A stretch of DNA of 64,000 nucleotides, from contig NZ_PGGU01000007.1 of the NCBI RefSeq assembly GCF_002872075.1, positions 1-64,000 on the forward strand. Reading direction: 5' to 3'. Under the pieces are notes generated by a model. It searched no databases, was not told the origin of the DNA, and saw only the letters and a list, made by a program, of their open reading frames with translations. How positions within the stretch are numbered: the first letter of the stretch is position 1; each line of letters begins with the position of its first letter. Positions 1-8,747 of the stretch are shown here, piece by piece. A program made the translations under genes and the position numbers. The stretch comes from Microbacterium aurantiacum (GTDB lineage Bacteria; Actinomycetota; Actinomycetes; Actinomycetales; Microbacteriaceae).

Positions 1-31
1 GTCGTGCGCGTATCAACGCGCAGTACATGGG

Positions 32-72
32 AGAAGGCGCCCCTCCCGCGACTCGCGGGAGGGGCGCCTTCT
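32..72 (-). terminator. Hairpin terminator after tRNA-Asn
   Basis: Perfect inverted repeat: 18-nt arms at 32-49 and 55-72 around a 5-nt loop. It lies directly downstream of the tRNA-Asn on the minus strand, so it probably ends that transcript. There is no long T-run after the stem, so termination strength is inferred from the stem only. The stem is symmetric and would also fold in a plus-strand transcript. Confidence 0.7.
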
Positions 73-75
73 ATT

Positions 76-150
76 GGCTCCCCGGCTTGGACTCGAACCA
101 AGAACCTGCCGGTTAACAGCCGGCTGCTCTGCCAATTGAGCTACCGAGGA
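76..150 (-). tRNA. tRNA-Asn (anticodon GTT)
   Basis: Read on the minus strand the gene starts TCCTCGG and ends CCGGGGA-G-CCA. The 7-bp acceptor stem pairs with one T-G wobble. The D-arm, the TTCGAGTCC T-loop region and the anticodon arm with loop CTGTTAACC are all present. The central GTT gives asparagine. The CCA end is encoded. It sits alone between a strong hairpin and a candidate promoter at 180-185. Confidence 0.95.
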
Positions 151-179
151 ATGTGCTCCGCTGCGCGGGCAACTCGACA

Positions 180-185
180 AGCTTA
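180..185 (-). promoter_or_regulatory. Candidate -10 box for tRNA-Asn
   Basis: The minus strand reads TGC-TAAGCT, an extended -10 pattern, about 30 bases before the tRNA 5' end. No good -35 hexamer is visible at the usual distance, so this is a moderate call. Confidence 0.45.
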
Positions 186-246
186 GCAAACTCCGGACGA
201 TGCTCGTGACACGGGGCAGCCTCTTCGAGAGGCGTGTCGCGCCGGA

Positions 247-1020
247 TCAGTGTCGAGAATCGGCCTCGGCGTTCGGCACCCAGAGCAGGTCCTTGCCGAC
301 CCCTCTCGCGACGACGTGGCCGCCGCGGAGCATCAGAGTCTCGGCGTTCAGCTCGCGGATGAAGTCCGCGTCGTTCGTGACGAGCAGCGCCCCCATCCCC
401 TGCTCCTTGCGGCGCCGGGTGATCGCGCCGAACACGACGGGGCGCACCTCCAGATCGAGGTTGGCGAGCGGCTCGTCGGCGATGAGCACCTTGGGCTCCA
501 GCACGAAAGAGCGGGCGACAGCGACGCGCTGACGCATGCCGGCGCTCAGCTCGTACGGGAACTTGTCGGCAGTTCCCAGCGGGAGATGGAGCTCGTCGAG
601 GAGAGTGGCGACCCGGATCGAGAGCGCCTTCGTGTTGACCCGCTTCTCGCGCAGGAGGATGGGCTCGGCGATCACCTCGTTCACGGTCAGGCGCGGCGGG
701 AGGTTCGCCCCCGCACCCTGGGGCAGGAAGCCCGTGTGGTAGGTGAGCAGTCGGTGCTTGCGCCCGGGCCTGCGTACGTCGACGCCGCACACCTGAGCCG
801 TTCCGCCGACGATCCGCACGGAGGGATCCGTCGACCCGGCGAGGGCGGCGACGAGAGTCGACTTTCCCGACCCGGTCGGACCGGCGACGCAGATGAGCTC
901 ACCGGGGGCGAGGCTGAAGGTGACGCCGTCGACAGCACGCGTCGGCGCTCCATGCCCGATCCGATCGATGACCAGGTCGGTGCAGTCGATCACGTTCGAG
1001 GATTCGGGCCGACGCGACAT
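247..1020 (-). CDS. Solitary ABC transporter ATP-binding protein
   Basis: A 257-residue ABC ATPase, the usual length for one nucleotide-binding domain. Visible motifs: Walker A GPTGSGKST at 47-55, Q-loop near FLPQ 98-101, signature LSAGM at 158-162 (canonical LSGGQ), Walker B VLIADE at 178-183. The H-switch position reads LLVTND, with Asn216 where a catalytic His is normal. No permease or binding protein is next to it. It follows dnaG by 36 bases on the same strand and is probably the last gene of the dusB-dgt-dnaG operon. The substrate cannot be told from sequence. The altered signature and H-loop suggest slow hydrolysis or a non-transport role, which is inference. Confidence 0.85.
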   Translation of the reverse strand: MSRRPESSNVIDCTDLVIDRIGHGAPTRAVDGVTFSLAPGELICVAGPTGSGKSTLVAALAGSTDPSVRIVGGTAQVCGVDVRRPGRKHRLLTYHTGFLPQGAGANLPPRLTVNEVIAEPILLREKRVNTKALSIRVATLLDELHLPLGTADKFPYELSAGMRQRVAVARSFVLEPKVLIADEPLANLDLEVRPVVFGAITRRRKEQGMGALLVTNDADFIRELNAETLMLRGGHVVARGVGKDLLWVPNAEADSRH

Positions 1021-1056
1021 GATCCCATCCTGCCCTGTATTGAAGCGGGCCGGACG

Positions 1057-2913
1057 TTACGACTCGGTGAAGCGCTGCCGCTCCGCGTCGAGGTCTCGCA
1101 GGCGCATCCGCAGCGCGCGGCCGCCATCGGAGTCCGCCGGCACCCGCTGCAGGGCCGAATTCAGCTCGAACTTGTCCTGCTGGAGCCGGCGCAGGATGAG
1201 CCGCCGGGCGAGATCGGTCGTCGAGGCTACTGCACCCTCCTCGTTCCGCGCCGGAAACGGAGTCATCAGGAGCTCTCCGGCCAGCGACCGGTACGGCTCG
1301 CGCACTGCGTTCACCGCGTCGGTGGCCCATCCCGCTCTGGCACGGTTCGCGGCGGATGCCACCGCCTCGCGCACCGCATCCAGACCGGGGGTCCGGAATT
1401 CGTCTGCCAGCGCACGGGTGAGCAGGTCATGGTCGACCTGATGGCCGTACTGCAGCGCGCCCATGAGCGCGTCGCGCTCCAGCGCCGCATCCGCCGTCCG
1501 CGGCAGACTGCCCAGCGTCACCGGCGCGATCCCCGTGGTTCCGGAGCCCGCATCAACCGGAACGGGTTCCCGTCGGGTCTGCGTCTGCGCGCCACCGCGC
1601 GCGGCTCGCTCCACCTCGCCGTGCACCTCTGTGGGATCCATGCCCAGACGCCGCGCGAGCACGCGCTCGTATCCGGGGCGCAGCAGCCGATCCCGGATCT
1701 CGGCGACGATCGGCGCTGCCGCCCGCAGCGCGCCGACGCGTCCTTCGACCGTGGAGAGGTCGAAGCCTCCGAGCTTGCGGTCGAGCGCGAACTCGAACAT
1801 CGGCACCTTGGCGTCCATCAGAGCACGCACGGCGGCATCGCCGCGCTGCAGCCGGAGATCGCACGGGTCCAGCCCGTCCGGGGCCACCGCGACGAATGTC
1901 TGCGCATTGAAGCGGTCGTCCTCGGTGAACGCGCGCAGGGCCGCCTTCTGCCCGGCCTCGTCGCCGTCGAAAGTGAACACCACCTCGCCCGAGGCGTTGT
2001 CGTCGCCCATCACCCGGCGCAGCACCTTGATGTGGTCGGTGCCGAATGCCGTACCGCAGGTGGCGATCGCCGTCGTGAGTCCGGCCAGGTGACAGGCCAT
2101 CACGTCGGTGTAGCCCTCGACGACCACGACCCGCCGCGGATCTCCCCTGGCGATGTCGCGCTTGGCCAGATCGAGCCCGTAGAGCACCTGTGCCTTCTTG
2201 TAGATCGGCGTCTCGGGGGTGTTCAGGTACTTGGGACCCTGGTCGTCATCGAACAGCTTCCTGGCTCCGAAGCCGATCGTCTGACCGGATACATCGCGGA
2301 TCGGCCAGACCAGCCGCCCACGGAACCGGTCGTACACGCCGCGCTGCCCTGTGGACACCAGACCGGCGGTGCTCAGCTCGTCGCGGGTGAAGCCCTGCGC
2401 GGTGAGGGCCTTCAGCATCGCATCCCAGCCCTTGGGGGCGAAGCCGACTCCGAAATGCGCAGCGGCACCCGCGTCGAAGCCCCGCTCGCCGAGGAACCGG
2501 CGGCCGATCTCCGCTTCCGGAGACAGCAGCTGCGCACGGAAGAACTCCGCAGCCGCCGTGTTCGCGGCGTACAGACGGCTGCGGCCGCTCGTCTCCGGAG
2601 CCGAGCCGCCGTCCTCGTAGTGCAGGGCGAAGCCGATGCGACCGGCCAGGCGCTCCACCGCCTCGGTGAAGCTGACGTGGTCCATCTCGCGCAGGAACGA
2701 GTACACGTCGCCCGACTCGCCGCAGCCGAAGCAGTGGTAGTAGCCGACCTGCGGGCGCACGTGGAAGCTCGGACTCTTCTCATCGTGAAAAGGGCACAGG
2801 CCCTTGAGGGATCCGACCCCAGCCGACTTCAGCGCGACCCGCTCCCCCACGATGTCCGCGATGTTCGTCCGCGCCTTGACCTCGTCGACGTCCGCCTGCC
2901 GGATCCGGGGCAT
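1057..2913 (-). CDS. dnaG: DNA primase DnaG
   Basis: Makes the RNA primers for chromosomal replication. The 618-residue length fits actinobacterial primases. The N-terminal CHC2-type zinc domain shows Cys40, His43, Cys61 and Cys64 (CPFH...CFGC). The TOPRIM catalytic domain shows the EGYTDVMA motif near residue 270 and FDGDEAGQ near 315, which carry the metal-binding acidic residues. A C-terminal helicase-interaction region follows. The start ATG shares one base with the stop of dgt (TGATG), so the two are translationally coupled. This dgt-dnaG order is common in Actinobacteria. Confidence 0.98.
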   Translation of the reverse strand: MPRIRQADVDEVKARTNIADIVGERVALKSAGVGSLKGLCPFHDEKSPSFHVRPQVGYYHCFGCGESGDVYSFLREMDHVSFTEAVERLAGRIGFALHYEDGGSAPETSGRSRLYAANTAAAEFFRAQLLSPEAEIGRRFLGERGFDAGAAAHFGVGFAPKGWDAMLKALTAQGFTRDELSTAGLVSTGQRGVYDRFRGRLVWPIRDVSGQTIGFGARKLFDDDQGPKYLNTPETPIYKKAQVLYGLDLAKRDIARGDPRRVVVVEGYTDVMACHLAGLTTAIATCGTAFGTDHIKVLRRVMGDDNASGEVVFTFDGDEAGQKAALRAFTEDDRFNAQTFVAVAPDGLDPCDLRLQRGDAAVRALMDAKVPMFEFALDRKLGGFDLSTVEGRVGALRAAAPIVAEIRDRLLRPGYERVLARRLGMDPTEVHGEVERAARGGAQTQTRREPVPVDAGSGTTGIAPVTLGSLPRTADAALERDALMGALQYGHQVDHDLLTRALADEFRTPGLDAVREAVASAANRARAGWATDAVNAVREPYRSLAGELLMTPFPARNEEGAVASTTDLARRLILRRLQQDKFELNSALQRVPADSDGGRALRMRLRDLDAERQRFTES

Positions 2914-4286
2914 CAGACTGCCCCTTCGGGGACCGTCTGCCTGCCGGCGTGCCCACGGGCACCCGGACGCGCGTGACGCGGGCTCCAGATCCCGACCTCG
3001 GCCGGATCGATCTCGCCGACCAGCCGGTTATGCCAGTCGATGGCGCTCTGGTCCGTCAGACTCGCGACCTGATCCACGACGACCCTGGCGCGTTCGGCGT
3101 CGGTGGTCGCGGCGACGAAGTCCGCCGTGAATGCCGGTTCGAGCACCTCGGCGCCGGCAGACCACAGCGCATCCGTCGACCAGAGCGAGTCCGCGAGCCG
3201 GCGCAGCACGCGCCGCTGCTCCTTGTAGACGCCCTTGCGCGCCTCGATCGTGACGATGGCCTGCCCCATGATCCCTTTGAGCACTGCGATCTCGGCCTCG
3301 ACGACTCTGGGCACCACGACGTGAGCGTTGTAGCGCACCAGCGCGGTCCCCGGGTACGCCTCGCGCGTGGCCGACACCGCAGCACGCGCGAAACGTCCGA
3401 TGAGGTCGCTGGTCAGGTTCTTGAGGCGGGCGAGGTCCCGTCGTGAGCGGTCGAAAGACGACAGCCACATCGACTGCGTGGCCAGCCGGTACAGGGCATC
3501 GGCCAGCTCATCGCGGGTGAAGTCGTACCCCACCCACTGCTGGATCCTGCCCACGAGGGCGTCATGCTCCAGGGGGTCGGCCAGCTGTCCCACGTCGAGG
3601 TAGCCGTTCACGATGGCGTCCTCGAAGTCGTGGACGGAGTAGGCGATGTCGTCGGAGAGGTCCATGATCTCGGCCTCGATGCAGCGCAGCCGCCGCGGCG
3701 CTCCCTCGCGCATCCAGCGGAACACCGCCTCGTCCTCGGGGTAGACACCGAACTTCAGCCGTCCGCCGGGGTCCGGCACCGGGCTGTCGACCGTCCACGG
3801 GTACTTGCAGGTCGCATCGAGGGTCGCCCTGGTGAGGTTCAGGCCGACCGAGTGGTCGTCGTCGTCGAGGACCTTCGCCTCCAGCCGGGTCAGGATGCGC
3901 AGCGACTGCGCGTTGCCCTCGAAGCCGCCGATGTGCTCGGCCCACTCGTTCAGGGCGCGCTCGCCGTTGTGGCCGAACGGCGGGTGCCCGAGGTCGTGAC
4001 TCAGGCAGGCCGTGTCGACGACGTCTTCGGAGACACCCAGCGCGGTCGCGAGCTCACGTCCCACCTGCGCCACCTCGAGCGAGTGCGTCAGGCGGTTGCG
4101 GGCGAAGTCGGCGGTGCTGGCCGGGCTCAGGACCTGCGTCTTCGCAGCCAACCGCCGCAATGCCGCCGAGTGCAGCACGCGGGCCCGGTCTCTGGCGAAG
4201 TCGTTGCGCTCGGAGCGATGGGTTTCGGCGAAGAAGCGCTCGGCGTCGCGCGGGTCGTAGCCGTCCGTACGCAGATCAGCCACCAC
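2913..4286 (-). CDS. dgt: Deoxyguanosinetriphosphate triphosphohydrolase-like protein
   Basis: HD-superfamily hydrolase of the dGTPase family, which converts dGTP to deoxyguanosine and tripolyphosphate and so affects dNTP pools. Metal-binding residues are visible: His68 (RLTHSLEV), the His97-Asp98 pair (LSHDLGHPPFGH) and the following His101. The 457-residue length fits the family. Its first 11 bases overlap the 3' end of dusB and its stop overlaps the dnaG start, so the three genes form one operon. Many actinobacterial members of this family act on several dNTPs, so exact specificity is uncertain. Confidence 0.93.
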   Translation of the reverse strand: MVADLRTDGYDPRDAERFFAETHRSERNDFARDRARVLHSAALRRLAAKTQVLSPASTADFARNRLTHSLEVAQVGRELATALGVSEDVVDTACLSHDLGHPPFGHNGERALNEWAEHIGGFEGNAQSLRILTRLEAKVLDDDDHSVGLNLTRATLDATCKYPWTVDSPVPDPGGRLKFGVYPEDEAVFRWMREGAPRRLRCIEAEIMDLSDDIAYSVHDFEDAIVNGYLDVGQLADPLEHDALVGRIQQWVGYDFTRDELADALYRLATQSMWLSSFDRSRRDLARLKNLTSDLIGRFARAAVSATREAYPGTALVRYNAHVVVPRVVEAEIAVLKGIMGQAIVTIEARKGVYKEQRRVLRRLADSLWSTDALWSAGAEVLEPAFTADFVAATTDAERARVVVDQVASLTDQSAIDWHNRLVGEIDPAEVGIWSPRHARPGARGHAGRQTVPEGAV

Positions 4287-5430
4287 TGTTCTCGATCTCC
4301 GCTCCTCGCATCATCTCCGATGCCGATGACGCGAGTTCCCGCGACTCCAGCCACTTGTCCGGCAGGGCTGTGCGCTTGGCGTGGCCTGCGCGTCCACGCT
4401 GGCCCTCCGCATCCGCACCCGGATACGGGGCGGTGTGGTCGAGCTGGCCGAGGAGGTCGTCGATCTCGGCGAGGCTCGACGCGGTCGCGAGTCCGGTGCG
4501 GATGTCGCCGCCGACCGGGTAGCCCTTGAAGTACCACGAGACGTGCTTGCGGATGTCGCGGCATCCGTGCGCCTCGTCCTCATAGAACTCGACGATCAGT
4601 TCGGCGTGACGGCGGAAGGCGTTCGCGACGAAGCCCAACGTGGCATCGACGGGACGCGACGGCGCCCCGAAGGCGGCGGCGAGCTCGCCGAACAACCAGG
4701 GGCGGCCGAGGCATCCGCGCCCGACCACCACGCCGTCGCAATCGGTCTGCGCCATCATCCGCACGGCGTCGTCCGCCGACCAGATGTCGCCGTTGCCCAG
4801 CACCGGGATGCTGGTGACGGCCTGCTTCAGTTCACCGATGGCGTTCCAGTCGGCGTGCCCCGAGTAGTACTCTCCCGCGGTTCGCGCATGCAGCGCGACC
4901 GCTGCCGCGCCGGCATCCTCCGCGGCCCGGCCCGCTTCGAGGAAGGTGAGGTGATCCTTGTCGATGCCCTTGCGCATCTTGACCGTCAGGGGCACCGGCC
5001 CCGCTGCCTTGACCGCCTGGTCGACGATGTCGGCGAACAGCCGGCTCTTCCACGGCAGCGCCGCGCCACCGCCCTTGCGGGTGACCTTCGGCACCGGGCA
5101 TCCGAAGTTCAGATCGATGTGGTCGGCGTGATCCTCGGCGACGATGATGCGCACCGCCTCGGCGATGGTCTTCGGGTCGACGCCATAGAGCTGGATCGAA
5201 CGAGGCGTCTCGGACTCGTGGTGGCGGATGAGTCGCATCGTGGTCTCGTTGCGTTCGACGAGCGCGCGCGAGGTGATCATCTCGCTGACGTAGAGACCCG
5301 CACCGTACTCACGGCAGAGACGCCGGAAGGCGGTGTTGGTGATCCCCGCCATGGGTGCGAGGACGACGGGCACGTCGAGGGCGATCGGCCCGATGCGGAG
5401 CGGGCGCACGGTGGCTGGAGCAAGAGTCAT
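4276..5430 (-). CDS. dusB: tRNA-dihydrouridine synthase
   Basis: FMN-dependent enzyme that reduces uridines in the tRNA D-loop. Visible family marks are the N-terminal LAPMAGITN, the catalytic Cys111 inside NFGCPVPKVTRKGGG, the phosphate-binding GNGDIW segment and GRGCLGRPW near the C-terminal end of the barrel. The 384-residue length is typical, with a variable C-terminal tail. It is the first gene of the operon with dgt and dnaG. A -10-like GAGAAT lies 9 bases upstream, and an SD-like GGAGAG lies between. The symbol follows common actinobacterial annotation; which tRNA position it modifies is not visible. Confidence 0.94.
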   Translation of the reverse strand: MTLAPATVRPLRIGPIALDVPVVLAPMAGITNTAFRRLCREYGAGLYVSEMITSRALVERNETTMRLIRHHESETPRSIQLYGVDPKTIAEAVRIIVAEDHADHIDLNFGCPVPKVTRKGGGAALPWKSRLFADIVDQAVKAAGPVPLTVKMRKGIDKDHLTFLEAGRAAEDAGAAAVALHARTAGEYYSGHADWNAIGELKQAVTSIPVLGNGDIWSADDAVRMMAQTDCDGVVVGRGCLGRPWLFGELAAAFGAPSRPVDATLGFVANAFRRHAELIVEFYEDEAHGCRDIRKHVSWYFKGYPVGGDIRTGLATASSLAEIDDLLGQLDHTAPYPGADAEGQRGRAGHAKRTALPDKWLESRELASSASEMMRGAEIENSGG

Positions 5431-5439
5431 GACCTCTCC

Positions 5440-5445
5440 ATTCTC
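5440..5445 (-). promoter_or_regulatory. Candidate -10 box for dusB operon
   Basis: GAGAAT on the minus strand, nine bases before the dusB ATG. The same hexamer stands 6 bases before two other starts in this window (10265 and 24313). The short spacing implies an almost leaderless mRNA. It lies back to back with the promoter of the glutathione peroxidase gene. Confidence 0.4.
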
Positions 5446-5478
5446 CCAGACGCGGAGCCTGTGGCGGGCAGCCGCGTT

Positions 5479-5484
5479 TAGGCT
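5479..5484 (+). promoter_or_regulatory. -10 box, leaderless start of glutathione peroxidase
   Basis: TAGGCT followed by six bases and then the ATG at 5491. There is no Shine-Dalgarno sequence. This spacing puts the transcription start at or next to the start codon. Confidence 0.55.
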
Positions 5485-5490
5485 GGGGAT

Positions 5491-5994
5491 ATGACCGATT
5501 CCGCACTCCGTTCCATCCCCTTCACCGACGCTCAGGGTGCCGAGAAGACCATCGATGATCTCGGCGCAGACGTGGTGCTCGTCGTCAACGTGGCGTCGAA
5601 GTGCGGCCTCACCCCGCAGTACGAGCAGCTCGAGGAACTGCAGCGCCTCTACGGCGACCGCGGCTTCACGGTGCTCGGCTTCCCCAGCAACCAGTTCTTC
5701 GGGCAGGAGCCGGGGTCGGTGGAGGAGATCCTCGAGTTCTGCTCCACGACCTACGGCGTGACCTTCCCGCTGGCGGACAAGGTCAAGGTCAACGGGCGCA
5801 ACGCCACGGAGCTCTACAAGGCCTTGAAGCAGACCCCGGATGCGGGCGGCAAGGCCGGACGCGTGGAGTGGAACTTCGAGAAGTTCCTCGTACTGCCGGA
5901 CGGCGAGGTGCGCCGCTTCCGGCCGAAGCAGACGCCGGACTCCCCGGAGATCGTCGACGCGATCGAAAGCGCCCTGGTCACAGCCCGCAGCTGA
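5491..5994 (+). CDS. Glutathione peroxidase family thiol peroxidase (Cys type)
   Basis: Reduces hydroperoxides. The 167-residue protein has the family's catalytic set: Cys38 in NVASKCGLT in place of selenocysteine, Gln72 in SNQFFGQEPG and Trp127 in WNFEKF. A second cysteine at position 84 (EFCSTTYGV) is placed as the resolving cysteine of thioredoxin-dependent members. Since actinobacteria generally use mycothiol rather than glutathione, thioredoxin is the likelier electron donor (inference). No signal peptide, so it is cytoplasmic. It is transcribed alone from a leaderless-type promoter divergent from dusB. Confidence 0.93.
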   Translation: MTDSALRSIPFTDAQGAEKTIDDLGADVVLVVNVASKCGLTPQYEQLEELQRLYGDRGFTVLGFPSNQFFGQEPGSVEEILEFCSTTYGVTFPLADKVKVNGRNATELYKALKQTPDAGGKAGRVEWNFEKFLVLPDGEVRRFRPKQTPDSPEIVDAIESALVTARS

Positions 5995-6057
5995 GGACAG
6001 GTGCCCGACGGCAAGCGCCGTTCATCTGCAGGCCAGTCCCCCGCCATCTGCGCTCCC

Positions 6058-6063
6058 TAGTCT
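6058..6063 (+). promoter_or_regulatory. Candidate -10 box for the exported phosphoesterase
   Basis: TAGTCT about 40 bases before the ATG at 6103. That start itself has a good ribosome site (GAAGGAG at 6089-6095, seven bases before ATG). No clear -35. Confidence 0.3.
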
Positions 6064-6102
6064 CACCGCGGCGAATCCGCCAGGAGACGAAGGAGACCAG
6101 TA

Positions 6103-7326
6103 ATGCCCGATGGACTGTCGATGAGCCGACGCAGCGTGATCACTGCAGGGGCGCTGGGCGCTCTCAGCGCCGCGCTCCCGCTCGGCGCCGCGCACGCGGA
6201 GTCCGCGACACCCTCCGATTCCGCGACCGTCACCGGTTTCGCCTCGGGGAGCCCGCGTCCGAACGCCCCGCGACTTCGCTTCCGGGCCGACGGAACCTTC
6301 AAGATCGTGCAGTTCAATGACACGCAGGACGACGAGCAGACCGACCGCCGCACGGTCGAACTCATCGAGAAGGTGCTCGACCAGGAGCAGCCCGACTTCG
6401 TCGTCATCAACGGCGACGTGATCTCGAGCGGCTGCGAGACGCCCTTGGCCGTCAAGCAGGCGATCAACAACGTCGTGTGGCCGATGGAATCGCGCCGCAT
6501 CCCCTGGGCGGTGACCTACGGCAACCATGACGAGGACTCGCTGCCCGAGTCGGGCGTCGATGAGGCCGGGATGCTCAGGATCTACCGCTCGTACGACTAC
6601 AACCTGAACGCAGACAACGCCCGCGGGCTGACCGGCACGAGCAACACGATCGTGCCGATCTCGTCTTCACGGAAGAAGAACCGCGACGCGTTCTCGCTGT
6701 GGATGATGGACTCGGGCCGCTATGCGCCCGACGCGATCAGCGGCCAGGACTTCGCCGGTTATCCCACCTGGGACTGGCTGCGAATGGACCAGGTCGCCTG
6801 GTATCGCGAGCAGTCGCAGCGGCTCGAGCGGCGCAGCGGCCGCAAGGTTCCCGGTCTCATGTTCATCCACATCGCCCTGTGGGAGCACCGCTTCATGTGG
6901 TGGGGCGGGGTCGACACCCGTACGGAGGCCGACGCCGCGCGCGGCAGGGCGCGCCACGGCATCGTCGGTGAACGCAACGAGGACGAGTGCCCAGGGCCGT
7001 TCAACTCCGGCATGTTCAACGCGATCCTCGAGCGAGGCGATGTGAAAGGCGTCTTCGTCGGTCACGACCACGTCAACGACTACGTGGGCGACTACTACGG
7101 CGTCAAGCTCGGCTATGCCCCCGGCACGGGCTTCGGCGCCTACGGCCTGTCGGGAGACGAGCGCAACCGCATGCGGGGCGGCCGCGTCTTCGAGCTCACC
7201 GAGACGGGCGACGACGTGTCGATCGCGACGCGCGTCGTTTACGCGCGTGATCTCGGTATCGATCTGACCGCGGACGACCAGCCCATGGAGCCGCTGCCGC
7301 TGGCACCCGCGCAGGAGCATATCTGA
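6103..7326 (+). CDS. Tat-exported metallophosphoesterase
   Basis: Calcineurin-like phosphoesterase of 407 residues. The N-terminus has a twin-arginine signal (SRRSVIT at 8-14, then a hydrophobic stretch, cleavage likely after AHA at 30-32), so the folded protein is exported. The metal-binding segments are VQFNDTQD at 69-76 (the usual DxH is DTQ here, as in eukaryotic-like Dcr2/PhoD-like relatives), INGDV, YGNHDED and the C-terminal GHDHVND. The start is set by a strong Shine-Dalgarno sequence. It is a single gene closed by a perfect hairpin terminator. The substrate is unknown; a phosphomonoester or phosphodiester hydrolase active outside the membrane is likely. Confidence 0.88.
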   Translation: MPDGLSMSRRSVITAGALGALSAALPLGAAHAESATPSDSATVTGFASGSPRPNAPRLRFRADGTFKIVQFNDTQDDEQTDRRTVELIEKVLDQEQPDFVVINGDVISSGCETPLAVKQAINNVVWPMESRRIPWAVTYGNHDEDSLPESGVDEAGMLRIYRSYDYNLNADNARGLTGTSNTIVPISSSRKKNRDAFSLWMMDSGRYAPDAISGQDFAGYPTWDWLRMDQVAWYREQSQRLERRSGRKVPGLMFIHIALWEHRFMWWGGVDTRTEADAARGRARHGIVGERNEDECPGPFNSGMFNAILERGDVKGVFVGHDHVNDYVGDYYGVKLGYAPGTGFGAYGLSGDERNRMRGGRVFELTETGDDVSIATRVVYARDLGIDLTADDQPMEPLPLAPAQEHI

Positions 7327-7343
7327 CCGTCACCGGCCGTGAC

Positions 7344-7381
7344 GACGAGGCGGAGACCCGGGCATGGGTCTCCGCCTCGTC
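7344..7381. terminator. Bidirectional hairpin terminator
   Basis: Perfect 16-bp stem (arms 7344-7359 and 7366-7381) with a 6-nt loop. It lies between the convergent phosphoesterase and DsbA-family genes, so it can serve both transcripts. Confidence 0.75.
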
Positions 7382-7407
7382 TCGCATCGTCGACGCGAGT
7401 CGAGGGG

Positions 7408-8082
7408 TCAGGCCTCGACCGGTGCTCCGCGCTTTGCCCAGAGATCGCGCAGCACGTTCTCGAAGGCGGCCGGAGGCTGCGCGCCACTGATGCCGTACTG
7501 GCCGTCGATGACGAAGAACGGCACCCCTTGGATGCCGTAGGCGCGTGCCTGATCCTGATCCTGACGCACGGCAGGCAGGTAGCGGTCGGACTCGAGGGCT
7601 TCGCGTGCCTCGGCGGCGTCGAGGCCGACCTCGGCCGCGAGCTCCACGAGATCGTCGACGCGACCGACGTGCTTGCCCTCGGTGAAGTAGGCCGACATCA
7701 GCCGCTCCTCCATCTCGTGCTGCAGATCCTTCGCCTTCGCGAAGTGGAGAAGCTCATGCGCCTTCACGGTGTTGGTGTGCTGGAGCAGATCGAAGCGGTA
7801 CTCGAGTCCCGCCTTCTCAGCGACGCCCGTGACGTGAGACAGCATCTGCTCGACCTGGTCCCTGGGCATCCCCTTGTGGCCGGCGAGGAAGTCCACCTCG
7901 TCGCCGTCGAAGTCGACCGGGGTGTCCGGGGAGAGCTCGAAGGAGTGGAAGGTCACCTTCACCTCCGGGGCATCCTCATCCGCGGCGACCGCGGCGAGGC
8001 CGGTCTCGAGGTTGCGCTTGCCGATGTAGCACCAGGGGCAGGCGATGTCGGACCAGATGTCGATGGAGATGGGTTCAGTCAC
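7408..8082 (-). CDS. DsbA family oxidoreductase (FrnE-like)
   Basis: Thioredoxin-fold protein of the DsbA/FrnE group. The redox motif CPWC sits near the N-terminus in SDIACPWCYIGKRNLE, and the C-terminal GVPFFVIDGQYGISGAQPP matches the cis-Pro loop of this family. There is no signal peptide, so it is cytoplasmic, as expected for FrnE-type enzymes linked to oxidative stress or disulfide isomerisation. I chose the GTG at 8082 because family members begin directly with the beta strand (TEPISIDIWSD) and GGAT lies six bases upstream; an in-frame ATG at 8100 would add six residues. Confidence 0.9.
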   Translation of the reverse strand: MTEPISIDIWSDIACPWCYIGKRNLETGLAAVAADEDAPEVKVTFHSFELSPDTPVDFDGDEVDFLAGHKGMPRDQVEQMLSHVTGVAEKAGLEYRFDLLQHTNTVKAHELLHFAKAKDLQHEMEERLMSAYFTEGKHVGRVDDLVELAAEVGLDAAEAREALESDRYLPAVRQDQDQARAYGIQGVPFFVIDGQYGISGAQPPAAFENVLRDLWAKRGAPVEA

Positions 8083-8123
8083 GTCTTCATCCAACCGCAT
8101 GCACCGAGCGGCTATTCCGCCGA

Positions 8124-8129
8124 TAGGAT
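8124..8129 (+). promoter_or_regulatory. -10 box, leaderless start of P-loop protein
   Basis: TAGGAT, six bases, then ATG at 8136. No Shine-Dalgarno sequence precedes the ATG. Confidence 0.55.
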
Positions 8130-8135
8130 TTCCGA

Positions 8136-8747
8136 ATGCTCTCCGCGGACGATCCTCTGCCGTTCCGGCCGCAGCGCGTGCTCATCGCCGGTGTCACGGG
8201 CTCGGGGAAGACCACGCTCGCTGCTCGCATCGGAGGCTTGTGGGATCTCCGCCACGTCGAGATCGACGCCCTGTTCCACGGGCCGAACTGGACGCCCCGA
8301 CCGGAGTTCCTCGACGATGTCCACGCCTTCACGGCCGAGGAGCGCTGGATCACCGAGTGGCAGTACACCAGCAAGGGCACGGACGAGATCATGACACCGC
8401 GCGCCCAGCTCGCGATCTGGCTCGACTACCCGTATCCGGTGGTGCGCTCGCGGCTGATACGCCGCACACTCGGACGCAGCATCCTGCGCACCCGCATGTA
8501 CAACGGCAACGTGGAGAAGCCGATCTGGAAGCTGCTCGCGACCGGCGACCCCGACGAGAACATCCTGGCCTGGCAGACGAAGACCCTCGGGAACTGGAGG
8601 CAGCGGATGCCGGAGATCGAAGCACGATTCCCGCACCTCACGATCGTGCGACTCCGTCATCCCCGCGAGGCCGATCGATGGCTCCGCGCTCAGGCACTGC
8701 CGGGAGCGTCCACCGCGCCGCCGAAGCGGCGGTCTCGCGAGAGGTAG
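8136..8747 (+). CDS. Small P-loop NTPase (adenylate kinase / topology-modulation-like)
   Basis: A 203-residue P-loop protein resembling the FlaR/adenylate-kinase-like proteins annotated as topology modulation proteins. Walker A is GVTGSGKTT near residues 19-27. The segments [13 protein letters not shown] and [16 protein letters not shown] match this group, in which a short kinase-like core binds a small phosphate acceptor. No partner gene identifies the substrate. Its last 58 bases overlap the 3' end of uppS on the other strand; both C-terminal ends look natural. Confidence 0.75.
   Translation: MLSADDPLPFRPQRVLIAGVTGSGKTTLAARIGGLWDLRHVEIDALFHGPNWTPRPEFLDDVHAFTAEERWITEWQYTSKGTDEIMTPRAQLAIWLDYPYPVVRSRLIRRTLGRSILRTRMYNGNVEKPIWKLLATGDPDENILAWQTKTLGNWRQRMPEIEARFPHLTIVRLRHPREADRWLRAQALPGASTAPPKRRSRER

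Noticed and set aside
250..2976. A 908-residue open frame on the plus strand, opposite the ABC ATPase and dnaG
   Set aside because: High-G+C sequence gives long antisense frames. The minus-strand proteins have clear motifs and domain order; this frame has none and no ribosome site.
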